60,000 nucleotides of DNA from Nymphaea colorata (taxonomy: Eukaryota > Streptophyta > Magnoliopsida > Nymphaeales > Nymphaeaceae), in assembly GCF_008831285.2 (NCBI RefSeq), contig NC_045140.1, positions 1,965,528 through 2,025,527 on the forward strand, read 5' to 3'. The translations under genes and the position numbers were made by a program. Positions 1 through 10,800 of this stretch are shown here, piece by piece. Below the pieces are notes generated by a model, which saw only the letters and a program-made list of their open reading frames with translations, ran no database searches and was not told the DNA's origin. Every line of letters starts with the position of its first letter. The first letter of the stretch is position 1.

Positions 1-964
1 AAGGATACTTAATTTAGTGGTTGCCAAAGTGGAATATGGTTCAGGACGTTAGGTGGATTACATATGTCCATGGCGGACACAACGTCCACAAGTTTGACAA
101 GAGGACTTGTCTTCTGCTTCAATGTTTGGAGGAACATCGTATAATCTAGCAACTTCGATGTGATGATTATTATCACTGGAGGTCCAGACCTAAAGGCTTG
201 TAAGAAGTTAAAATGAAAACAGCCTAATAGTTCAACAATTAGAAAATGTTATTTATCTGAAAGCTTCGTCATGGTAACCTTGAAGGTCGAAATTTTACAC
301 CCTTTTTGTGAGACACTTTGCATAATGTGAGCCATGTTAGACACTCATTCAAGCTCATAACTGATAATGCCAAGTTTAGTCGAAAATGGAAGAGTAAATC
401 CATTCTAAATTGTAACCGATGCATTAAAAAAAGACATTTAAAGATTGAAGCATAATTGAACAAGTGAGCAAAAAGAAACCAAATAAAGCAGATTAACACA
501 GATACAGAAAACAGCAATATGGACGCTCAACAATGTCCATATTGTGGACCAGCTGTTCTTTTCCTGACACGTTTCTTTGTAATACAGTAAGAAAGGACTC
601 ACGCAAAAAACCCTTTACGAGAACAAACTATAAAATCCTAGTACTGGAAATTAATACTCAGGGATATTCATTCCACAGGGGCCGCAATTTGCGCGCTCTT
701 GAACAAAAAAAGAAAAAGAAAACTATAAACATAACACGGTAAAGCACGCGTGAAGTTGTCATCAACTGGAAGAGTATGGACGCAGTTCTTACCTTTTCAA
801 TACTTATTTACCTATGTAATCATCTCTCCAAGGAAGTGTCATAAAAAGGTGGAATTTTGGAAAACGAAGCTGTAGGATCCTTTTGACTTACAGCGACTAC
901 ATAAGAGGCTACGCAATATTTATTAAGAAATTGAAGAAAACAGAAAAAAAAAAAGCTTGCTTAC
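1..964 (-). other. Probable first intron of the LRR receptor-like kinase gene
   Basis: The first coding exon of the minus-strand receptor-like kinase ends at 965 on a GTAAGC donor, so this stretch should be the 5' part of the following intron. I read the minus strand for the expected next exon (the juxtamembrane segment leading into the kinase domain) and did not find it. The open frames here give no recognisable protein. The intron therefore appears to run off the left edge. Confidence 0.5.
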
Positions 965-2324
965 TTGCATTGGCGAGGAGCTCCGTAGAGAAACCCGTAG
1001 GAGAGCTTTCAGTTACTGGCACAGGCTTTGGCAGTAATTGTTGGTCTTCTTTTCTTTTCTTCCAGCACTGTCTACATCTAGGAAGAGATAACAACCCAAG
1101 TAGCAGCACAAGGACTACAATTCCACCAATAACACCAATCAGTAACCAGATGCCACCGTGATTAGAAGCCTTTTCTTGATTATCTACTCCTCTACAAAAT
1201 GGGAGCTTGTGTTGGTGTTGGGGATCAATTGACAAACAGTTCCCACTAAATATGACAACTCTTTTGTCCGAATGAGAACTCAGGCATGGAGGCAGTCCTC
1301 CAGTCAATCTGTTGGATGAAACATCGACAAAACCGAGTCCACTGCCGCAATTGAGATTGGAAGGTAGAGACCCACTCAGCATGTTCATTGCCAAATTCAA
1401 GTAAGTGATATTTGGCAACGAGAAAATCACAGAAGGTGGCCGCCCTTTAAGAAAATTGTAGGAGAGATCAAGATGTTGAAGCGCTTTTAGTTCACCAAAG
1501 TGTTCCGGGATCTCATCGGACAGTAAATTCTTGCTAAGTAACACGGTAACCAGTGATCCTGGAAGCACGGGTATTCTGGAATCCAGCTTGTTATTCCTCA
1601 AGTCCAACACTTGAAGCTTAGTCAGTCCACCAAGGTTAGGAAGCGCGCCGGAGATGCCATTTCCGGAGAAGCCAAGTACAGTGAGAGTCTTAATCGTGCC
1701 TATCGATCTCGGAATCGAACCATCAAATCGATTGTTCTTCATACTCAAGATTGTTAAATTGGCAAACGTACCAAACCAATCCGGCAAGCTGCCATTTAAG
1801 AAATTGTTGTCCACTACCCAAGTCTGAAGACTTCCCATGGAGGACATCCTGTCAGGGATAGGCCCATACAGGAAATTTGAACTCAAATCAATTGCTTCAA
1901 GTGAATCCAGCCTATGAATCTTATCAGGAAGCGGACCCCACATCCCTAAGGAAACCAAGCTAACAGCCTTTAAGCTTGAGAGCCTGGTCAATGTGGTAAC
2001 GAACGAATCCATGGAGAAATCACCTGTCAGTGTTTGGCCTGGAATTGGGACTCCCTCAAAATCTCCAACCTTAGAAGGCTTATCACCAACTACCTTTAGC
2101 TCAACGACAGAATCCCCATTGCATACGATGCTTACCGCTTGTGAACCAGGAATGCTGCAGAGGTCATTACTGCTATTCCATACATCCAATGCCTTTGGGT
2201 ACTGGAGATGCTTCCTTAGTTGCTGCAGAACCTCTGTTTGGGAGGCCTGCAACTGTTGGGTACCAGGCAGCAGCAGAGCCCAAGAGAAAACCGTCAAGAG
2301 TAGAACAGCAGGAAGACCTTCCAT
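965..2324 (-). CDS. LRR receptor-like (probably inactive) protein kinase, first coding exon, 3' part off the window
   Basis: Transmembrane leucine-rich-repeat receptor-like protein, expected at the plasma membrane. The exon encodes 453 residues plus one base. It begins with a hydrophobic signal peptide (about residues 1-23), followed by a QLQASQ segment and an N-terminal cap with a Cys pair. About nine LRRs follow, with LxxLxLSxNxLxGxIP-type repeats such as LDLSSNFLYGPIP. A second Cys cluster (NCLSI, LPFC) closes the ectodomain. A transmembrane helix at about 390-414 (IWLLIGVIGGIVVLVLLL) precedes a basic stop-transfer KKRK. The order and spacing match the family named 'probable inactive LRR receptor-like kinase At3g03770'. 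After ELLANA the minus strand shows a GTAAGC donor at 964-959; the frame read further gives a Phe-rich intron translation. The kinase domain is not in the window, so inactivity is inferred from the family. The start is the first ATG before the signal peptide. Confidence 0.88.
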
Positions 2325-3140
2325 CGTTAGAAAAGCTTATGTCCCACCTATACTGTTCATGATAAAAAAATGGCCTTCTTATTAGAAGCAACACAAAGCA
2401 GTTGTGGAGCTCTGAGAATAGTATCAAACACTCACGAAGTAAGAGACCACAAAAAGAATATAGAGTGCGGATTGATGAAAACCAGAGCTATTCCTACGGT
2501 TCACTCAAGCGGCCGTGGAGAGAAACCAGGTTAATGTGGAAGCCGAAAAGATGAAAGGCGGGGCAAATGCATAGAGTTTTATGTTTCCCGAAGTGGGTAC
2601 TGAGCAGAATCAGGTCCCGAGGGACAAGACGAAGATGAAAAGAAGGTGAAGGGCGGACCAATTTGTTAAAGGATGAGGTTCTATGGCACAGAAAATCTGG
2701 AGTCCGCAGCTGCCATTGGAGCAGAGAAAGCAAACAACACGGAGACTGCTAGAAACCAACTAAAACGAGAAGAATTAGAGAGAGCACATGGCCGTCATTG
2801 ATGGGTAGTGCAGTCAGGAGGTGAGTTACACCAGTGCATTAATGGTGGTTGGCGAACGGAAAGAGAGCGAGGTCCTGGTCAAAAGAACAGTGAGCAAGGA
2901 GAAGAACGCGGGGACAAGCGAGGGGAAAAAGGAGGAAATGAATGAAAAAGAAGAAAAAAGGAAAGGCGAAATAAGAACATTTGTCCATGGTTAAAACTTC
3001 AATCTGAAAAGCTGAAACAGTGAGCTGCCCCGTCGCCCCCGTTTTCTCCTCAGAATTACAGAAAGCACCTCCCGCTGTGCAGTTTGGCTTCGAGCAGCTG
3101 GTTGTTGATGTTTGAACGTTTTCAGACATCAGTAAAAAAG
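2325..3140 (-). other. Candidate 5' leader and proximal promoter of the LRR receptor-like kinase
   Basis: No supported coding exon is present. On the minus strand this stretch has a pyrimidine-rich tract around 2870-2960, typical of plant 5' leaders, and an ATG-containing short frame just before the receptor ATG. Genes of this family often have a spliced 5' leader, but I could not place the intron or the transcription start. The 79- and 96-codon frames here resemble nothing known. Confidence 0.3.
2337..2360 (-). promoter_or_regulatory. Possible seven-codon upstream ORF before the receptor kinase start
   Basis: On the minus strand an ATG at 2360 opens a seven-codon frame (MNSIGGT) that ends in TAA at 2339-2337, twelve bases before the main ATG at 2324. 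If the leader is transcribed unspliced here, ribosomes would meet this frame first. Whether it lies in the mature mRNA is not known. Confidence 0.3.
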
Positions 3141-5580
3141 AATTAATTTCTCTCTGCAGAAGTCTAAAGCCTCTGCCGGAAATCTTATCCTACTCCATTT
3201 GTTTGCAGGTAATTGTATTGAACCCCTTGGCACATGGATGACCTCAGGAATCATTTTGAATTCTTAGGAAGATGAAAGCAAGGAACTCCCCACCTCGTTA
3301 AGGGAACACTCGGCACCTTCCATAGAAGGCGGCCAAGAATCCGACGTTAGACGAGCCCTCTTACTAGTATGTCCTAATAGAGGTCGGACTGAGTACCCAG
3401 TTGGGTCTTGAACTTCACATTGATTCATTAGGCAGCACTTCGTTCGTAATAAACTCTTCCTGGACGGTGGAACATAACAAGTGGGCTTAAGAGGTGCACA
3501 CCCACTGTGTCTTTTGTTTGATTTTTATAGTTGTTATTCTTTTGCACTACAAGTTTGATCGTTATGGTTGTTACTCTTCTATACTGTAAAGAATGGTATG
3601 TGCGACACTCGAGTTGATTGATATCTCGTAATGGCGGTCAACTATTTGGGTAAATAGGTAAGTTGCTACTAAGTGCACACACCCCTCAAAAGCAAATCAC
3701 AAACATCTTTGAATCTTTATCTTCATCTACTTTTCTGTTTGTCACTTTGCTCTCAAACAAAATAATTTTGTACTAGCAAAACAGCAGCCAAAGTAAGTAC
3801 GAGGGCAATAGAAGTAACCACGACTAGGGTCCCAAAACATCTTCGGCTCTCACTTAGGTGGTAGGATACTCTTTCTGCTCATCCAAAAGTAATGAAATAT
3901 GACTTTATTCGAGCTCACCTCCAGCTAGGTCCCATAAATTTCACTAAGCCCAGCTGATTAAATGAATCAGTCAAGCATATGAGGCAGGAGACAGATGAGC
4001 CAAGCTTGACTCGGCTCTAGTGGCAACCATGTCATACTCCTCTGTCTAGCCAATTTACATCATCTTTATGCGTCAGCTAAAGGGCAGCAGTCAATGCTTC
4101 TAAGCTTTAAGAGGCAACTGCTCATAAGAATACATTCAATGTGGGGCAAACGACGTAGATCTTTAAAGCACCAAAGGACGGCAAAAGTTATGAGCATTCA
4201 CATCATCTAATTAGCCAAAGTGAATTATTATCATTGTCTAGGTCTTACTATAGGGGAAAAAGCAAAAGCAAGTTGGTGTGTCGAATGGAACCAATGAAGT
4301 AACAGTGCCTTGTGCTACTCATGGGGTGAGAATGGTTTCACTTTTTCCTCTTTCCGTTTCAGTAACTATAAGGTAACATCTGAAACCGAGCCCATTTGGA
4401 CCAACCACCCAGATCAGATTCGAGTCGGATCCAGTCTTATGAATCTACTTTAAAAAAATAGGCTAGATTTATAGAACACTGGAACAAATGTTTCATGAAT
4501 CTGCTTCAATTTTAAAGATAAATTCATGGGGTTATTGTCGCTAAAGGACCCCTAAACTTCATAATGTGCTGAATTGTGAAATTATATGCAAAATTAATGT
4601 AGCATTTGGATGACACTGTTAATAAAATATGTTTTGCAGAAAATTATGTTAGAACTTGGTTTTATGAAACTTGGTGTGTATGTTTGGGTGACACCAAAGG
4701 CAGAGCTAGCAGCCAGTCACAAAATATATTTTATTTACGTATATAAACTTCATCAATTTTTTGTTTTTTTTTTTATATATGAGTGCCCCTTAAAGTTTGA
4801 AATTTAAACTTACAGCACCCTTCAACCAAATTTTTCTAGCTCTACCATTGGGTGACACGTAAAAAGAAAATTTTCTATGGAAAACTTGAAAGGAGTTGGC
4901 ACTCCCTTCTGAAAATCTTGTTTGGCAAAACTTTTGTTTTTCACAAGCTTAGATTTGATTGACTGTTACTCAAACTTGCCTTAAGCAGTCATTTGAGATT
5001 AAGAATAACATGTAAGTGTTTCATAAGTGTGCTTCAAAATTGAAATAGATTTATAAAACACTTGTTCAGGTGTTAGATTGAATCTACTCTAATTTTTGAG
5101 ATATATTTATGAAATACTCGAACCGATGAGTTGGTAGGTGCAACATTGGTCTTTCTAGAGAGAAGTTTTTATTTGCTTGTTGGGGACACCACTTTGCGAA
5201 ATATTTATGTCGCTGGTAAATTCAAGCACTAGTGCAGGAATATTCCAGAAAAGGGAAAACTAAGAGTTCACGTGACATCTTCTTTTATGAGGACAAATTG
5301 AACATACATATCTTTTCTTGAGAGTTGATATTTGATCTTACCATCTTAGTTTTTGGTGCTGTCCGTTTGAGAGGTAGATTTGGTTGAAGCCTGAAGGTAC
5401 AGAGTAGAATGAAGCCAGATAAAAAGTGTTGATATGATGGAAGAAGACTTGGGCAATAAAGGCTGCATGCATTTTCATGGGTACCATTTCTTGAACATGA
5501 CAAAAGTTACAAGCAGTTGTCACCAAATTTAAATAGTTACACATGGTAAAATTCATGTATATCTTGTATATACTTAGATC
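3141..5580. other. Intergenic DNA, no gene seen
   Basis: AT-rich sequence with many stops in all frames. It contains decayed repeat fragments. Around 4470-4520 and 5030-5110 there are copies of a 'tgaatctacttcaattttt'-like segment, also found inside the foldback MITE at 44632-44796. Around 4790-4855 there is a fragment ending in a 'tctagctctaccattg' remnant of a Tip100-like terminus. A CACGTG G-box occurs near 5270. Confidence 0.4.
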
Positions 5581-5598
5581 ACTTGCAAAATCAAACTC

Positions 5599-5617
5599 AT
5601 ATATATATATATATATA
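5599..5617. repeat. (AT)n microsatellite
   Basis: Pure AT dinucleotide run of about 19 bases in AT-rich intergenic DNA. Confidence 0.9.
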
Positions 5618-5619
5618 GC

Positions 5620-6518
5620 TGTTTAATCATATATTTTCTATTTTATTACATTGTTATTTTTAGCTTCATGCATACCACATTCATTGGTAGAAGTAGGGAA
5701 CAAATTTGACCATGTTTTAAAAGTTATAATTAAACTGGAGGATGTTGTCCGTATCGAAGAAGGGTGAAGTTTTGACTTTATAACTCTTTTTTAAAACTTA
5801 AACGGTTAGATATTGTGTTGATTTGACAATGTTAAAGGTTTATCTTGCACTTTATAACCATTTTCAAAGTACATGAACACAAGACAAAGTATATAAACGC
5901 GTAAACGGTAGTGGATGTATCAAACATTGCACACGTCTTTATTGAGATATTAAAATATTTAATATCTCTGGACAGATTTTTTGACTTATTCCGACTATAG
6001 AGAGTATATATAATACGCAATTGATAGATAATGAATATGCTTGATTGACAATTATTTAATTGCATATATTACAATCCAACTTTGGTTCAACTTATTCTTT
6101 AAGAAAAAAAAAATACTACACGAAGTGATCACCCGACTCAGCCAGGGACCGTAGGGGCCGTGGGCTCCTCCAGAATTGAACATAATTTTTACATATAATT
6201 TTTTAAAATTTTCAATTATTTGTATAAAAAAATTAAAAATTTATATTTTTGGCTCATGTTAAAATTTTAAAACTACAATTCGTTCTTTTCAATGAAAAAT
6301 TTCTGCTTCTTTTCTTAGACTCAACAAGTCACCAAGTCAACTCATCGACCTGATCATTTGTCGATCCGAGTCCGAGTCACAAGTCTGCCAACTTTGCCCA
6401 AAGGTGATCATAGAAATGTACTCCAAAACCAAGAAGCACGAGGGATAATGTTTTAATATACATATTAAAATAGGTATTAAAATTATGTGTTTAAATTATT
6501 ATATGAATAAATGAGTAG

Positions 6519-6520
<2 letters not shown>
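5620..6520. other. Intergenic DNA, no gene seen
   Basis: AT-rich, no coding signal. A GC-rich fragment at about 6131-6175 (agccagggaccgtaggggcc and following) resembles the one at 19775-19815 and is probably a dispersed repeat remnant of unknown class. Confidence 0.3.

Positions 6521-6521
<1 letters not shown>

Positions 6522-6605
<84 letters not shown>
6522..6605. repeat. Compound (AT)n(GA)n microsatellite
   Basis: About 47 bases of AT repeat pass directly into about 37 bases of GA repeat with one interruption. The same order (AT then GA on the plus strand) recurs at 7663, 46221, 46566 and 50492. Confidence 0.92.
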
Positions 6606-7650
6606 CTTAGGGGCATGGATTGCGGTACATGGAAAAGCTGTCCGAGGGCCCTCACTTACCTGGATCCAACTGGAACTGGGTCCATCCTGACTGGCTCGAT
6701 GAACTTGTTTCGGGTTCGGACATGTGTCGACCTCAGGGGTTTGTCCTGAAGGACACTAATATTAGAAACCCAAAAATTTAACCCTTTCTTTGTGGGGCAC
6801 AAACAGGCAATAATCCAATTTATGGAACATGAGAAAACTTTTAGCAATGGACTTGGTTTATTAGAAAATGGGAAATATTTGAGCTACAGTAATAAATTCC
6901 GGTGAGGAAGAAGGACATGGCCTATCGTGATCTTTCCCCCGGAAAAAGAAGAAGAAATTTCCCTTGGCTCTGTTACCAATAACAATAGAATACCATTCAA
7001 CTTAGGTATCGATCTTTTTGAATATCTAAACTCTTGACCTGAATGAGAACGGGAGCTGGTTCTGAATTGCGTCAAAATTCAAAATATACGTATCTATATA
7101 AAACTAAAACAGCAAAAAAAAATTCAAAAAATTTAAAAGTATGAAAAATAATCACATTTGAGAAAATACCTACTTGCATCCTTAATTGGACCTGCATTGA
7201 ACTGGAAAGGGTCGGATTCGAATCTCTTTGTTTTTTTTTTTAGGGTGAGTTGTTCATTCTACCACCCTAAGAAAGGCCATAGGCCCCCCTCCAGTGCCCT
7301 CCCCCTAGGTTATCGAGCTTGCTTCAGGCCCTTTTACAGGCTAGAGGTTGAGCGCTTCTGGAGCGGGCAGGTGACTTCCAAGGACTTGATCCCGAGTTCT
7401 TAGCGGACGGAGTAATTTCCCCGCGCCAGTGCACTACAACCCCTTGAGGTGAATCTCTCTGATTTTGAAAGCACTTGATTGTATTGCTTCACCGATAAAA
7501 AAACCTCGAGATTTGATTACATTGCTAGCCATATGCAAATCCATGACCAATATAAATAACAAATTCGCAAGAAAACAGAACAAAAACTTGGAGATGTGTG
7601 GATAATCAGAAAAAATAAAAAGGTATTTGAGATGAAGGAAAAATTGAAGG
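6606..7650. other. Intergenic DNA with a GC-rich repeat-like island
   Basis: No gene. The island at 7240-7440 is GC-rich against its surroundings and carries phrases such as 'ggccataggcccccctccag' and 'ccccgcgccagtgcactaca'. It looks like part of a dispersed repeat, but I cannot assign a class. Frames across it (7158-7403) resemble no known protein. Confidence 0.3.
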
Positions 7651-7651
7651 T

Positions 7652-7659
7652 GGGGGGGG

Positions 7660-7715
<56 letters not shown>
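7652..7715. repeat. Compound (G)11(AT)n(AG)n microsatellite
   Basis: A run of 11 G at 7652-7662 is followed by an AT tract to 7690 and an AG tract to 7715. Confidence 0.9.
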
Positions 7716-7816
7716 TTGGTAGCTAGATGACTTATAAAGAACCATCTTGGTTGTCTCTCTTGAGAGAGAGAGAAATTGGTAGCTGGATAGCTTATAAAGA
7801 ATCATCTTGGTTGTTG
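7697..7816. repeat. Tandem duplication, two units of about 60 bp
   Basis: A GA tract followed by 'attggtagctagatgactta' and 'taaagaaccatcttggttg' at 7697-7757 is repeated at 7762-7816 with a few substitutions (gctggatagc, gaatcatc). The unit includes the end of the neighbouring GA microsatellite. The beginning of the unit resembles the arm of the foldback element in PPOX intron 12. Confidence 0.85.
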
Positions 7817-10800
7817 ATATTAAAGGTTGAAAGAAAATCAAAGAAAAAAGTTGTTAATTGATGTTGAATGACTAAAATATCATATCTCATTTTTCTCCTT
7901 TTTTTTTTCCTTAGTTTTCTCTCTTCAACCAGTCATGTTACATGGTTTAAACATTTATATAGTTAAAAAAAGTCTTATTTTGACATTAACAAATAACAAT
8001 GCAGTCCTTTTAGTAATAAAATTTTAAAATTTAAACGACTTTACAATCGTCTAGTGTCCAGTAGTATTATATATATAGTGATTAGCAGCAGACAAATAGG
8101 TCAAGAACAAAAATCAGACCCATTAAATATAATATTTAAAGAGCTCCAAAATGTATATTAAGTTGACCATTTTTGAGGTTTTAATAGTGTTTTCATATCA
8201 AGCAAAAATGAAAAACTCTAGTAGAATCAACATTTTTCTTAAAAACCACTTGATTAAAAGCATGTTTATATCAAAATAGGTTTTATAAACATATTAAGAT
8301 GTTTATATGTTCTTCAAAATAAATTTTTTACCCAAAAATTAAAGGGTTTGACTTCTACCACTGACTTTAAGTATATATAAAATCCTGCAAGATGCAAAAT
8401 AAGTTACTACATTGATATTATCAACGATTTATAATAACAATGTATTTTAAAATTTCAATTGTGTGACAACTACCTAGCATCTGGCAGTGTGTATATATAT
8501 TAGAGACAAATTGAGCGTTTAAAGTAAAATTAGAGTATCATACATTTTGAGAACGCTGAGGTGGTTTTTGTCCTTTGCGCGATAATTGCATGAAAGGAGA
8601 GCAAGTTGGAACAGACGGTCAAACACGGACGCCCCTCGTTCCTCGAGCTGCGCTTCTCATAATTTTTGTGAGCCCCACGCCTTCAGCTTTTTTTCTTTTT
8701 CTTTTTTTTTTAAAAAAAAAAAGCCTTAAACTAAGCTTATTTTTGTTCCCTTTTTAAGTTTTAACGACTCACGAGGTCAGCGGAGAAAAAAAAAAAAAAA
8801 AACCAAAGACCAACGTCTCTTTTCTGTTTACCACAGTCCCTTGATTTTTGGCGACGCTTACGGCATCATCAGTCTCATGGATCATGAGACGATGCCAACT
8901 GGATTTGGATCTTTCGTATAGGATGAGTCCGCTACTGGACCCACTGTCCATTTGAAAAAGTCACTAGCAAGTTGTAGCTTTGATCCTTGTGACCAAAGTC
9001 TTCGTCAATAAAAATAAGGGTAGGTTCGATTTGTTTGGTCCTAGGCCATCAAATCAAGGATAAGGTGCACTCGTAGGGTCAACGGCTGATAGGTAAATTT
9101 CTGGTGTGGGCTACTGCCCACACACATTGCAAGACTTAAAATCACAATGGGCTGCCTACATGAAAGTTGGACTGAGATAATTTTGGGAGTTTTACACCAA
9201 GCAAGTGAAGAAATTCTCTAAAAATGGTTTCCTTCATTTATTTAAAAGACCAAAAAAGAAAAGAAAAGAAAAAGAACTGCCAATGTACTTCCGTCAACTT
9301 GGCCAAGCAAAATGCATGTTATTTGTTATGATTGTCGCTAATATTATTATTGAAAACAATATAAAAGGGTTGGGGGCCCTTTCCCCCACAAGTTGCATGG
9401 AAGTGAATGGTGACTTTGTTTATGTAGAGTTATCCAACTCGCTTGATGGTAGTTCTTCGATCCATTGCAATGAACAATTAAGAGACAAACAAGAAAAAAA
9501 ATGTTTGAGATGAAAATATTTATAAATTTTTTTATCATTACTTTCTCTCAATCGTCCATCATAATATGTAGGACGGCCCATCATAAGTGACTCTGTATAG
9601 CTAGGATTATATATATATAATGCCCGGTTATATTTCATTAGGACACTATATTAATTTCAGGTTCTCAGCAATTAGCTTACATGCATATCAATCTTAGCCC
9701 GTACAGAAGCGTAAACATCATAATCTAGACTATCATAGCTACAAGTGCAAACATATATGTTGTGATCACAGACATCACAAGAACCTCCTAACATTTATAT
9801 CAAAGGAGAGAAAGAGGGAGGGAGAGAGAGAGAACAGGAAAAGGGATGAACTGTTGATGACATGTGGACAAAAAAGCATTGTTGGAAATGTCAGTCATCG
9901 GCATGATGAGATTGAGACTGTTTTTTTATTTCAAAAATTACTTGCACAATGCCTCGACGCACTTATAAACGAAAGGGAGTACGAACTCGTGCCATGCCTG
10001 CATTTATGAATCATACATTATTTGGTGCAACTGATTGCTTGGACAGAAAATAATTGAATTGGGCATCAACTGATCTGATCAAAAGGGGAATATAATGTTA
10101 AAGTGATGGTGTAGTGGTTCAGCCAAGGCCTTACCTTCATCTACATCCCTCATGAAGTTCCAGTTCCAGTCTGCTTTTACAATGAGAAGGAAGACATAAA
10201 TTTAATTTGAATGTTCTTATGGGCTAATTTTTCCTTAGTTTTAGTAAGATTTCCATGGGCTGGCTTGCTTAGTTGTTTGAACTTTTATCAACTATACATC
10301 CCAAGGGGGTTGGCAAAATGACTTGGGGTGACAGTTGGTAGGCGGTGAGTCGACATTTCAAGTGTCAGGGGTTATTAACTACTGACAAAAAAGGATCGTC
10401 GATGCGCAAATAGAAAGGCCATGGATGCGACACTTCAAGACACTGAAAGCAAACCTTATACCCTTAAAATTTAAAAAGTTAAGTAAGAGTTTTGGCTCTT
10501 TACCAACCGAGATAGGTCTTCCGGCCTCACCAGGACTAGAATCATTCACACAGATTTTCCTTGTTAAAACATCTTCATCTTAGGAAGTGATGATGAAGCA
10601 AAACAGTGGACTTTGGGGAATTTCAAAGAGAAAATTTGAAAATCTTCCAGTTGATTTCCTTGTTCCCCCCACAGACCAGCTTTGGAAAGGAAAAGGTAAA
10701 TCTAAAGCTTCTTGAAATGAGCAAAATTTGTACGCCTCAAGTGCAGCTTCTTGTCCCCAAGTTGTACAAGTTACCATTATTAGTTTCCCTCATGTAAATC

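Noticed and set aside
7190-7220. tRNA-like 'gggtcggattcgaatc' T-arm resemblance
   Set aside because: No acceptor stem, D-arm or anticodon arm can be built around it.
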